64,000 nucleotides of DNA, taken from NCBI RefSeq assembly GCF_001403635.1, contig NZ_LN879468.1:496001-560000 (forward strand), read 5' to 3'. A model generated the notes under the pieces. That model searched no databases and had not been told where the DNA came from. It saw nothing but the letters and a program-made list of their open reading frames with translations. Positions 8,961-16,491 of the stretch are shown one piece after another. A program made the translations under genes and the position numbers. This DNA comes from Clostridium massiliamazoniense. GTDB lineage: Bacteria; Bacillota; Clostridia; Clostridiales; Clostridiaceae. How positions within the stretch are numbered: position 1 is the first letter of the stretch; every line of letters begins with the position of its first letter.

Positions 8961-9127
8961 AAATACCAGTAAGTTTTAAAAAAAATGAACAGTATATTTA
9001 TGATTATGTGATGAAAAAGTTATCTGCAAGTGTTTATATTAAAGAACTAATAATTGCTGATATGAAAAGAAGTAAAATTGATAGTATTAATATAAATCAA
9101 ACAAATAATAATAACTTTGATTTTTAG
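8957..9127 (+). CDS. Small RHH-like partner of the actin (ParR-like)
   Basis: This 56-residue ORF overlaps the actin stop by ATGA. It begins with a beta-strand-like MKIPVSFKK, followed by two helices (YIYDYVMKKL and SAYVYIKELI-like SVYIKELIIADMK), the layout of ribbon-helix-helix proteins. In ParM systems the second gene encodes the DNA-binding adaptor ParR. Position and fold make this a ParR analogue, though it is shorter than most. Confidence 0.6.
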   Translation: MKIPVSFKKNEQYIYDYVMKKLSASVYIKELIIADMKRSKIDSININQTNNNNFDF

Positions 9128-9135
9128 GAGGACTT

Positions 9136-9315
9136 ATGGGAGAGATTGAAAAATTGAAAGAAAATTTTACAACATTAGAGTTAATAAATATAGAAACTGA
9201 AGCATTAGCAAAAGCTAGTTTTATAGCCCAAACTCAAGAAATTTTTGATTATTTTGCATTACTATTTTATAAAAAGTTGATGCAGGAAGCACTGCTTAGG
9301 AAGTGTAAAAAATGA
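9136..9315 (+). CDS. Small helical protein of unknown function
   Basis: A 59-residue acidic-to-basic helical protein with AGGAGG 5 nt before its ATG. Its stop overlaps the next start (ATGA at 9312-9315), which places it firmly in the segregation/FtsK operon. I recognise no domain. Confidence 0.6.
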   Translation: MGEIEKLKENFTTLELINIETEALAKASFIAQTQEIFDYFALLFYKKLMQEALLRKCKK

Positions 9316-11201
9316 TTAATACACTAGCTTTGCTAGGAACAAGTATAATAGCAATCCCAACATTACACTACGTCTGGAATTATGATCCTAATTTCAAAGA
9401 AAAGAAAAAAATAAGTGAAAAATGGAATAACATATGTTTAAATTGTAACTTAAAAAATAAAGAAGATATAATTCCATTTTTAAATAACTTAGAAAAAACT
9501 AGCTTTGGATTTAAGGCTATAACAGAGTTGCCAAGTGGAATAAGTTTAGAAAAATTAGAGCAAGCAAAACAAACATTAGAAGATAATTTAAATTGTATGT
9601 TAGAAATAACTAAAGATAAATATGACAAATTTGTATATCTAAATATAATTAATAAAAAGCCTGAATTTAAATATGAGCCAGTAAGATGTGATACTAATTC
9701 GCTTTGGATAGGGTATAAGCACAATGGAAAGCCTTATAAAATAAAACTTAACCAAGATCCTCATTTGCTGATTGCAGGAACTACAGGAACAGGAAAGACA
9801 TTCTTATTAGCAACTATTTTAGCTAATTTAATTTACAATAATCCTAAAAATATAGAGGTTTATCTATCTCAGATAGTGAAGGGAGAAATAGGAGTTTTTA
9901 AAGATTGTAAACCAGTTAAAAAAGTAAGTTATAGTCTAAAAGAAACAGCAGAGATATTAGATAAATTAGCTAAGAAAGTAGATAAAAGAAGTAAGGAATT
10001 TACAGATAGGGGAATCAAAAATTTAGATCAATGGAATAGTAAATATGGAAAGCAAGATTTTAAAAAAAGAATTTTTATGGTGATAGAAGAAGTATCATTT
10101 TTTATACCAGAAGATACAGAAAATGATGAGATAAAAGCATTAAAAAATAAGTGTTGGTCTAATATATTAACTATAGCAAAAGCTGGTAGAAGTAGTGGTG
10201 TACATTTTCTAAGTTGTACACAAAGGTCTACATGTGCTAATATACCATCCGAAATAAAAGCACAAATGACTAGAATTAGTTTTAAGCAACGTTCTGTTAT
10301 AGATAGTACAAATATTATTAACACAGCAGAAGCAACACGTCTACAACCACGAGAATTTATAATAGATGGTGCAGAGTATCAATATTTAATAGCACCAGAT
10401 GTCGATGAAGAATTTAAAATACTACAACAATACGTTAAAGAAATTATTGTACCAACTGAAGAAAACACATCTAAAGAAACATATCAAAATCAAGTTCAAC
10501 AACAACAAGAAAAACATGAACATTTAATATTAAGTAGAGAAGAATATTTAAAAATGCTAGAAAAAGCAAAGATGAAAAATTCTAAAAGGACAGAAGAAAA
10601 TAAAGTAATTTCTCTGAGTAAAAATGTAATTCAGACAACAGATAGAGATAAAGACATATTGAAGTTTATAGAAAATTATGGAGCAATAACATTTAAACAA
10701 GCACAAGTAATATTCTTTAGTAATTTAAAGCAAGGCAGTGCTAGAGCGAGTTGTAGTAGAGTCTTAAAAAAATTAGAAGAGAAAGGGTTTATAAAATCAG
10801 AAATTCATAAAGAAATGAAGGAAAAAGTTATTTATATGGTTAAAAGTAAAAGCATACATGATCTTTATATAATTAATGCTTATACAAGGATTAAAGAGTT
10901 AGGGGCAGAAGTATTGGAATTTAAGACTGAGCATCACTTGTTAAAAGGTAAGTTAAGACCAGATGCTTATATAGAATTTAAACTTCAAGACCAACTGTAT
11001 AAGGCTTATATAGAGTGCGATTTATCACATTTTACAGGAGAAAAAAAGATGCAATTGTATGAAAGGTTAGGAGAAGATTTTGTAATAATTATAGGAAAAG
11101 AAGATAAGTTATCTTGTTCTAGCAAAAAAATTAAATTAATTCATACTTCAGTGGATTTTAGTAACCTAAGGAATGCAATTAAGGACAAGCTAATCTGTTA
11201 A
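9312..11201 (+). CDS. Membrane-anchored FtsK/HerA-type DNA pump fused to a replication-relaxation-like domain
   Basis: Order in the 629 residues: an N-terminal hydrophobic segment (~2-20), an FtsK/SpoIIIE-type P-loop (GTTGTGKT at 156-163), Walker B (IFMVIEE), a Gln-rich linker (~395-410), and a C-terminal region with a winged helix and nuclease-like fold (GKLRPDAYIEF...YIECD) resembling the Replic_Relax family. On plasmids and ICEs these two parts are usually separate neighbouring genes. It should act on DNA at the membrane. No relaxase gene is visible, so a role in conjugation is not supported; a role in plasmid-like replication or segregation is likely. Confidence 0.75.
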   Translation: MINTLALLGTSIIAIPTLHYVWNYDPNFKEKKKISEKWNNICLNCNLKNKEDIIPFLNNLEKTSFGFKAITELPSGISLEKLEQAKQTLEDNLNCMLEITKDKYDKFVYLNIINKKPEFKYEPVRCDTNSLWIGYKHNGKPYKIKLNQDPHLLIAGTTGTGKTFLLATILANLIYNNPKNIEVYLSQIVKGEIGVFKDCKPVKKVSYSLKETAEILDKLAKKVDKRSKEFTDRGIKNLDQWNSKYGKQDFKKRIFMVIEEVSFFIPEDTENDEIKALKNKCWSNILTIAKAGRSSGVHFLSCTQRSTCANIPSEIKAQMTRISFKQRSVIDSTNIINTAEATRLQPREFIIDGAEYQYLIAPDVDEEFKILQQYVKEIIVPTEENTSKETYQNQVQQQQEKHEHLILSREEYLKMLEKAKMKNSKRTEENKVISLSKNVIQTTDRDKDILKFIENYGAITFKQAQVIFFSNLKQGSARASCSRVLKKLEEKGFIKSEIHKEMKEKVIYMVKSKSIHDLYIINAYTRIKELGAEVLEFKTEHHLLKGKLRPDAYIEFKLQDQLYKAYIECDLSHFTGEKKMQLYERLGEDFVIIIGKEDKLSCSSKKIKLIHTSVDFSNLRNAIKDKLIC

Positions 11202-11567
11202 TCATTATTCAATAACACTCACTTCGCTCACGCTTGTTCCTATTATTACAACTTTAAAAAGTGGCTTAAATACTTGCTTTAAAGATGTTGATTTGTTAAT
11301 GGCAAATAGTAGAATAACAGATAAGGTAATAGCTAGTTAACATTCTTAGTTTGCAAGATATGTCATTAAATTTGTTCATAAAAAGGGAGGATTATCCTCC
11401 CAAAGTACATACCCTTTTTATACATTACATTAATTATTTCAATAGATACACAGATTAAATGTTCCAATAGAAATATAGTAATGAATTATGCCAAATTAAA
11501 CGGCTGATACCTGCATGCAGGAGTCGTAATTTTATGACTTAATTAAAATTGAAAGGATATGATACAA
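11202..11567. other. Non-coding stretch rich in perfect palindromes
   Basis: No gene is visible. The stretch contains GGGAGGAT-T-ATCCTCCC (11385-11401), CCTGCATGCAGG (11510-11521) and a small AGTC/GACT stem (~11522-11539). It lies between the FtsK-like gene and 11568. Origin, operator or processing sites are all possible. Confidence 0.45.
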
Positions 11568-12056
11568 ATGATAATAACACAATTTATTCAAGAAATTTCC
11601 CTATTACTGCTTCTTGGAGTTTTCTATGTATATTATTTATACAAAAAGAATTTTAAGAAAAAAAATAAAGTTCCAGTTATTAAACCTTATTATTTAATGA
11701 ATAAAAAGGAATTAAAGGAACTTAATAAAGAAGTTACAGACAATATAAATCTAAGAAATAAAGTCTATAACAATTTTAATTTAATGATTAATAATCATTC
11801 TATATCAGCTCAAGCAATTTTAGAGATAACACAATTTATCAATGAAGACTTAAAGCTTGATATAGAAAAGTTTCAAAGTGATATTCATTTTATATATCAT
11901 TGCCTAGATAGAGAGTATATTTCAAATCTAACATTATACACAATCAATACTTTGCTAGAAGTTGAAACTAAAATGTTCTTCTCCAATAAATCTAAGTCAA
12001 TCCAAAAAATTAGATCTATAAAGAAGAAATCTAAAGTTATTAATCTATATAGCTAA
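11568..12056 (+). CDS. Single-pass membrane protein of unknown function
   Basis: A 162-residue protein with one N-terminal transmembrane helix (~5-25), a Lys-rich stop-transfer segment and a helical cytoplasmic body, ending in a very basic tail. Start 11568 is chosen because AAAGGAT lies directly against ATG 11559 but 10 nt from 11568. I recognise no family. Confidence 0.6.
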   Translation: MIITQFIQEISLLLLLGVFYVYYLYKKNFKKKNKVPVIKPYYLMNKKELKELNKEVTDNINLRNKVYNNFNLMINNHSISAQAILEITQFINEDLKLDIEKFQSDIHFIYHCLDREYISNLTLYTINTLLEVETKMFFSNKSKSIQKIRSIKKKSKVINLYS

Positions 12057-12263
12057 AAGCTATTAGGCAATAGGGTATGTAAATAAGTAAAAACTTAGTT
12101 TTTCTTTTCTGATAGTTATATTTTAACCATCAGTTTCTTTTTTTATACAAGAAAATACTTAAAGTAAAGTTTATTTAGAGTTACAAAATCTTAATTAATT
12201 ATCCATTGTAATAATATTGTAAAATATATATAATTATGTAGAAATTGTTTTAGGGGGATAAAA

Positions 12264-13030
12264 ATGAAAAAATTAATAACAGGTATAATCTCGGCTCTAT
12301 CAATCACTTTATTGGTAGGTTGTGGTTCAGCAACAACAAGTAGTAAAATTAGTGGGGATGAGGAGTTTGTAAAGATAGCTTCAAAAGCTATAAACAAAAG
12401 ATGGGATGAGCAAGATAAAGTAACGAATGATGAAAATTCAAACAATAAAAATATTGAAATAGTTGAAAGAGAAGTAAAAACATTAGAGGAGCTAAAGGAA
12501 AGATAGAAGATAAAGAATTATTAAAAAGTGCTGAGGATTATATTGAAGGAACAAAAAAACAAATAGAATCATTTAAAACAGAAGATTTTGAATTAGCAGG
12601 TAAATTTTCAGAAGAATCAGAAGCTCTAAGAAAGCCAGCTTTAATAAATATGGTTGATAAACATGGACTTGTAATAAATGAAAATAATAAACAGACATAT
12701 AATGATTTCAAAGCTAAAGCATCTATAATAAATAAAAATAATGATGCTAAAACATTTGCTGAAAAATTAGCTACAGAAATTAAATTTGAAAGTTCAAAAG
12801 AGTATGATTGGACTAAGTATGTAAGTATTTTAGAAAATAATAGTGAATTTAATTTTGATTATATATACTATAACGTTCAATTTAAAGATAAAGATGGTGT
12901 CGTTGTTGACGATGGAATAATAAATTTAAATAAATTTTCAGCTAAATCTAAGCAAAAAGTTGATGTTTCAACCAATAAAGAACATGAAACAGTTACAGTA
13001 GAATTAGATAGTTTTAGTTTAAAAGAATAA
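12264..13030 (+). pseudogene. Lipoprotein gene with a single frameshift
   Basis: The first frame (12264-12506) starts with a signal peptide and lipobox (LLVGC, Cys near residue 20) and ends at an early stop. The -/+1 frame continues the same protein from ~12492 to 13030 (EDKELLKSAEDYIEGTKKQ...). Adding one base near 12492 restores one ORF of about 255 residues. The C-terminal part resembles immunoglobulin-like or FxLYD domains of secreted clostridial proteins. A strong terminator follows. It is probably a lysogenic-conversion gene, now broken or mis-sequenced. Confidence 0.7.
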
Positions 13031-13037
13031 ATTGTTA

Positions 13038-13073
13038 AATAAGGGATATGTTAAGCAAAGCATATCCCTTATT
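13038..13073. terminator. Bidirectional terminator between the lipoprotein gene and the repressor
   Basis: A perfect 13-bp stem, AATAAGGGATATG (13038-13050) with CATATCCCTTATT (13061-13073), has T runs on the plus strand and A/T-rich flank on the other side. Confidence 0.9.
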
Positions 13074-13075
13074 TT

Positions 13076-13282
13076 TTATTCTTTTGTATCTTCTACGATT
13101 TCTAATTTTAGTTCCAATGCATCCAGTATAGTTTCTAATTCTCTAACTTTTAGTGTATTTCTAGTAAGTTTATTATTAAGATTTGCAGAAGTTTCTCCTA
13201 TTTTATCGCATAGATCTTTTAGTGTCATGTCTCTAAGTGCTAATTCACTTTTTATTATTTTTTTTAAGTCTTCACTTCTCAT
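13076..13282 (-). CDS. XRE-family phage repressor-like regulator
   Basis: A 68-residue helix-turn-helix protein (MTLKDLCDKIGETSANLNNK region) and one of the very few minus-strand genes in the prophage. It is transcribed divergently from the small-gene operon at 13461, with paired palindromes in the shared promoter region. That arrangement is the classic lysogeny-switch layout. GGAGGG precedes its start on the minus strand. Confidence 0.85.
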   Translation of the reverse strand: MRSEDLKKIIKSELALRDMTLKDLCDKIGETSANLNNKLTRNTLKVRELETILDALELKLEIVEDTKE

Positions 13283-13303
13283 TTTAAACCCTCCTATATA
13301 CTT

Positions 13304-13332
13304 ATTATACCCTGTAGTATAATTTTATTCAA
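13304..13332 (-). promoter_or_regulatory. Promoter of the minus-strand repressor
   Basis: On the minus strand TTGAAT (13332-13327), a 17-bp spacer and a perfect TATAAT (13309-13304) face the repressor. The operator at 13306-13321 overlaps the -10 box, which implies autoregulation. Confidence 0.6.
13306..13321. promoter_or_regulatory. Operator 1 (TATAC-N6-GTATA)
   Basis: TATACCCTGTAGTATA is a 16-bp palindrome-like site of the same size and edges as the site at 13381-13396. It overlaps the -10 box of the repressor promoter. Confidence 0.55.
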
Positions 13333-13371
13333 TAAAGTATAAAAAATATTTAGATTTTTGAAAAAAAGCTG

Positions 13372-13400
13372 TTGACATTATATACTATAGAGTATATAAT
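13372..13400 (+). promoter_or_regulatory. Consensus promoter of the small-gene operon
   Basis: TTGACA (13372-13377), exactly 17 bp, TATAAT (13395-13400): a full-consensus sigma-A promoter. Such strength is expected of an early lytic promoter that a repressor must hold shut. Confidence 0.85.
13381..13396. promoter_or_regulatory. Operator 2 (TATACT-ATAG-AGTATA) inside the early promoter
   Basis: A perfect 6-bp inverted repeat with a 4-bp centre fills the spacer between -35 and -10 of the plus-strand promoter, so a bound repressor would block RNA polymerase directly. Confidence 0.65.
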
Positions 13401-13460
13401 TAAATCATAAAGTGAATAAATTTATTTTTAAGTATAATAATTAAGAGAGGAGGAGGATGT

Positions 13461-13712
13461 ATGGACAATATAAAAAATTTAACAGAAGAAATGCAAAAGA
13501 CACTAAAAGAATACATTTTTGAAGATGAGCAAATAGCATATGTTTTAGATATTAATAATACATTACAAGTTTTATTAGTAAGCAAAAGTAACAATACAAA
13601 TTACTACAGAATAATAGATATAAATAAAACTACAAATAAATATATAAAACCAGGTGTTATTTATATTAGAAGAGAATTAGTAAGTGCAATAGTTAATTTA
13701 GAAAATAATTAA
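13461..13712 (+). CDS. Small phage protein of unknown function
   Basis: An 83-residue protein with an alternating beta-rich middle (QIAYVLDINNTLQVLLVSK). It is the first gene after the consensus promoter, with GAGAGGAGGAGG just upstream. I recognise no domain; an early regulator or host-takeover role is only a guess from position. Confidence 0.6.
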   Translation: MDNIKNLTEEMQKTLKEYIFEDEQIAYVLDINNTLQVLLVSKSNNTNYYRIIDINKTTNKYIKPGVIYIRRELVSAIVNLENN

Positions 13713-13742
13713 AATTATAAAAAGGGTATGGGGGAGAATAAA

Positions 13743-13904
13743 ATGGAAGAAAAGGTCAGAGAAATGGAAGAAAAAATAGAAGAATTAGAAGAATTAGAAG
13801 AAAGAGTTGAAGAAAAATATAGAGAGATTAAAAAAATAAATTCTATGATATGTTCATTTTTGGTTATAGATCTTATAAAATTTATAATACTTGCTGTAAT
13901 GTAA
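13743..13904 (+). CDS. Small coiled-coil membrane protein
   Basis: This 53-residue ORF has a Glu-rich coiled coil (residues ~1-32) and a C-terminal hydrophobic helix (FLVIDLIKFIILAVM). A GGGGGAG lies 8 nt before the ATG. It is in the early operon. Confidence 0.6.
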   Translation: MEEKVREMEEKIEELEELEERVEEKYREIKKINSMICSFLVIDLIKFIILAVM

Positions 13905-13956
13905 AAAAATATTATTTGTTAATAATTTATTTAAAATAAAATGGGAGAATTAGGGT

Positions 13957-14178
13957 ATGTTGAGAATCGAAATGTATAAAAATAGAGTTGTGGTTAAAGG
14001 AAATACTTACTATATCAATGAGAAGGTTTCAGATGAATTATTTGAATTAGCTAAAAATATAGTAGATGAAGAAATAGAGTACCAAGAAATGAATGGTGTT
14101 GAAGGTAAGGATATTGAGGAAATATTAGAAGATACTTTTGAAACTTGTATATTAGAATATTTAGAAGAAGTTGCTTAA
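13957..14178 (+). CDS. Small acidic phage protein of unknown function
   Basis: A 73-residue, strongly acidic protein with a short beta hairpin at the N terminus (RVVVKGNTYYINE) and a helical C terminus. GGGAG precedes the start. No family is recognised. Confidence 0.55.
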   Translation: MLRIEMYKNRVVVKGNTYYINEKVSDELFELAKNIVDEEIEYQEMNGVEGKDIEEILEDTFETCILEYLEEVA

Positions 14179-14354
14179 AATTTAAGAAATATAAGAAGAT
14201 AAATCACACATACATATAAATATAATGGTGTGAAATTTTATGTTGAAGTCGAGGTCACAAATTGCAACTGTAAATTACAATTTTTAAAAATAGATAAAGA
14301 ACAAAAGATAATAAATTAAGATAAGAATAGATTAAAAAGTAGGGTAAAAAATAT

Positions 14355-14567
14355 ATGAGAGTAATAAGAAGTACTTACGTTACAGAAGAAGCAATGCAAT
14401 CGATTAAAGAAGATTGGAACAAGCCATTTTCTAATGACAAAGAAGAGCATAATAAAATTTGTAGAGAAATAATTAGAGAAATGGAAAAAGACGAAAAAGA
14501 ACGAGGCTTTATAATGGAAAATGATTATATATTATACAGAAAAGCGTTAAGAATGTTAGAAATTTAA
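14355..14567 (+). CDS. Small charged phage protein of unknown function
   Basis: A 70-residue, highly charged helical protein (NKICREIIREMEKDEKER). Its ribosome binding site is weak (AGGGTAA). The 176-bp gap before it contains TCACACA...TGGTGTGA half-sites like those at 6529 and 6632. Confidence 0.5.
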   Translation: MRVIRSTYVTEEAMQSIKEDWNKPFSNDKEEHNKICREIIREMEKDEKERGFIMENDYILYRKALRMLEI

Positions 14568-14697
14568 GAAAAGGAAATTTTCTAATAAACAACAATTTAT
14601 AATTGTAATGACTATACTAACTATCCTTTACGAGATAATAAAGTTATTACAAATATTAGCTGAAAAACTATTATAAATTGTACAAAAGAATAAACAC

Positions 14698-14722
14698 GGA
14701 AGGGAAGTAACAGTTCCCTTCC
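14698..14722 (+). terminator. Hairpin terminating the early small-gene operon
   Basis: GGAAGGGAA (14698-14706) and TTCCCTTCC (14714-14722) are perfect 9-bp arms with a 7-nt loop. The T run behind it is weak. Confidence 0.6.
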
Positions 14723-14733
14723 TATTACTAGAA

Positions 14734-14780
14734 AATTTCCTATTATTATTATATCTAAGATATAATAATAATAGGAAATT
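14734..14780. repeat. Perfect 22-bp inverted repeat with a 3-nt loop
   Basis: Arms 14734-14755 and 14759-14780 are exactly complementary around TAA. It lies in a 467-bp stretch (14568-15034) with no gene; a further hairpin (AATACTTCG 14892-14900, CGAAGTGTT 14917-14925) follows. It is too long and loop-poor for a standard terminator. Confidence 0.8.
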
Positions 14781-15034
14781 ATAGTTAGTTAAAAAACAGT
14801 ATTAATAAATTATGAACTTGTTAACAATTAAAACAAGGAAATTTATAAAAATGATACTTTTAAAACAAGTGTTATTGTCATTAAAAGTAAGAATACTTCG
14901 CGTTTTGTGTGAAAGACGAAGTGTTTAAATAGACATAAATTATTTAATGTAAGTTAATTATAAATTTGTTAACAAATGCTATATAATAAGAGTAAGAAAA
15001 AGGTTAAAATCTGATTATATAGGGGGAGTAATTT

Positions 15035-15292
15035 ATGATGAAGATAGAATTAAAAGTTGAATTAAATGATGGACAAGAAGAACTTATAAAGAAAGTTGAG
15101 AAACAAATAGAAATCATATATGAAGTTATTTCAGAAAATGATGGGAAAGTAATAAAAATAATAACAGAAAAAGAATTGAATGAAATGATTGATGAAAAAT
15201 TAAAAAAGGAATTTGGTAGTAAATTTAAGAATGAATTAAGCAATGAAATATTAAAAAAATCAATAAAAAAACTTATTTTTGAAAATAATTAA
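15035..15292 (+). CDS. Small phage protein of unknown function
   Basis: An 85-residue charged protein, beta-alpha at the N terminus (KIELKVELNDGQEELIKKVEKQ) and helical after that. GGGGGAG precedes it; either of two adjacent ATGs (15035, 15038) could start it. A TATATAAT element lies ~50 bp upstream. Confidence 0.6.
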   Translation: MMKIELKVELNDGQEELIKKVEKQIEIIYEVISENDGKVIKIITEKELNEMIDEKLKKEFGSKFKNELSNEILKKSIKKLIFENN

Positions 15293-15349
15293 AATCAAAA
15301 TTTTATAATAAATAATTAAAAATAAAAAGAATTTAGGGGATATATAAAT

Positions 15350-15793
15350 ATGGAATTAAGAATAACATATATCAAAGATATAATAAGGTGTTTTGCTGGT
15401 AAATCTATGTTTTATATAGAATTAGAATTGGATTATAATGAAGATTGTTTATTTATGGATTATAGAAAGTTTAAAGAACATATTGAAGAAGGGTTATTAG
15501 TTGATTCAGAAGTGTTTTTTGATGAGGTTAAATTACAAAAATATAAGAATTTTTCAAAAAATGATGATAACCAAATGATAAGAAATCAGCTTTATGAATC
15601 AGGGGAAGTATGGGGATTGAGTGAAATTATAGACTTAGATACAAACAAATCTAGATTTAAATTATACGAAGAAATGGTAGAAATTGATTTGGATAATTTT
15701 GAACAGAAAAAGAAAGAATGGATAAAGAAAATTGAAAAATGTAAGGCTGTTGAAGGTGAAAGAAGGATATATGAAAAATTAAATCTATATTAA
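15350..15793 (+). CDS. Phage protein of unknown function
   Basis: A 147-residue acidic protein with mixed secondary structure. AGGGG precedes the ATG. It is the last gene before a ~700-bp structured non-coding region, and a hairpin follows 36 bp behind its stop. No family is recognised. Confidence 0.55.
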   Translation: MELRITYIKDIIRCFAGKSMFYIELELDYNEDCLFMDYRKFKEHIEEGLLVDSEVFFDEVKLQKYKNFSKNDDNQMIRNQLYESGEVWGLSEIIDLDTNKSRFKLYEEMVEIDLDNFEQKKKEWIKKIEKCKAVEGERRIYEKLNLY

Positions 15794-15829
15794 ATCATTC
15801 AATTCAAATAATTAAATTTAAGTAAAACT

Positions 15830-15869
15830 ATCTAGATGCTAATTTTACTTTAGCAATTAGTATCTAGAT
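15830..15869 (+). terminator. Long hairpin behind 15350-15793
   Basis: ATCTAGAT-G-CTAATT (15830-15844) pairs with AATTAG-T-ATCTAGAT (15855-15869). The stem is strong but the T tract is missing, so it may be an RNA-processing or attenuation structure. Confidence 0.55.
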
Positions 15870-16491
15870 ATAATCTAACAACATATTTAAATTTAAATAT
15901 AAAATAACCATTTTATTTATATATAATTCTAAAATTTTTAGTAAACGTTTACTATGATTTAAAAGGAATGTTTTATATAAAAACAGAGTAATTTTCACCA
16001 AAATTTATTAATATAGGTTCATAAATGGCTTAGTTACTAGCTTTACAGAGATATGCTTAATAATCCTTAAGGGAGAGAATCAATATGTAGAAAAAGTCTA
16101 AGTGCTTTAAAGATAGTAAGTAAGCCATTCCTTAAATTTAATTTCCTTTTATTAATATGGTAGATATATATCAGAAATATAAAAAAACTATGTCGACACT
16201 CGTACATATACCCAAAGTCAGTATATAAGCTATTTATTGAAGTGAGTTGCCTTTTGCTAATATGGTGATAAAGAGATAAAAAATAAGGCAAAATGATACG
16301 GCTTATTTTCTGAAGTGGCTTATTTACTAGGCTTAAGAGCAGTTTATAGTTATCATTAAGGAAGAGAAAAAAATAAGTGATTGTAAAGAACCTGTTTGGT
16401 AGCAAACTTAACGCTACGCTATTTGCTACCGAGAAAAGATGGATAATAAGGCTATAAAGCCATAAATAATTTTTAAGGGGAGAATATGAAG
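15870..16491 (+). other. Structured non-coding region upstream of the RNA polymerase gene
   Basis: No ORF with a credible start is present. A 16-bp inverted repeat with one mismatch (AATGGCTTAGTTACTA at 16023-16038, TAGTAAGTAAGCCATT at 16114-16129) encloses ~75 nt. The GGCTTA-TTACTAG element recurs at 16317-16330, CCTTTT-TAATATGGT recurs at ~16145 and ~16251, TTGCCTT/AAGGCAA form another stem, and a perfect 9-bp hairpin (GGTAGCAAA 16398-16406, TTTGCTACC 16422-16430) ends it. This looks like an RNA element or a duplicated regulatory region. Confidence 0.55.

Noticed and set aside
9312-11201. Conjugative coupling protein of an ICE
   Set aside because: No relaxase, VirB4 or other mating-pair genes; the element has complete phage morphogenesis genes.
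13032-13322. Plus-strand ORF opposite the XRE repressor
   Set aside because: It is the antisense shadow of a clear HTH gene and has no ribosome binding site.
16067-16405. 112-residue minus-strand ORF in the structured region before the polymerase gene
   Set aside because: No ribosome binding site, no domain, opposite to all neighbours, and it crosses several repeat/hairpin elements.
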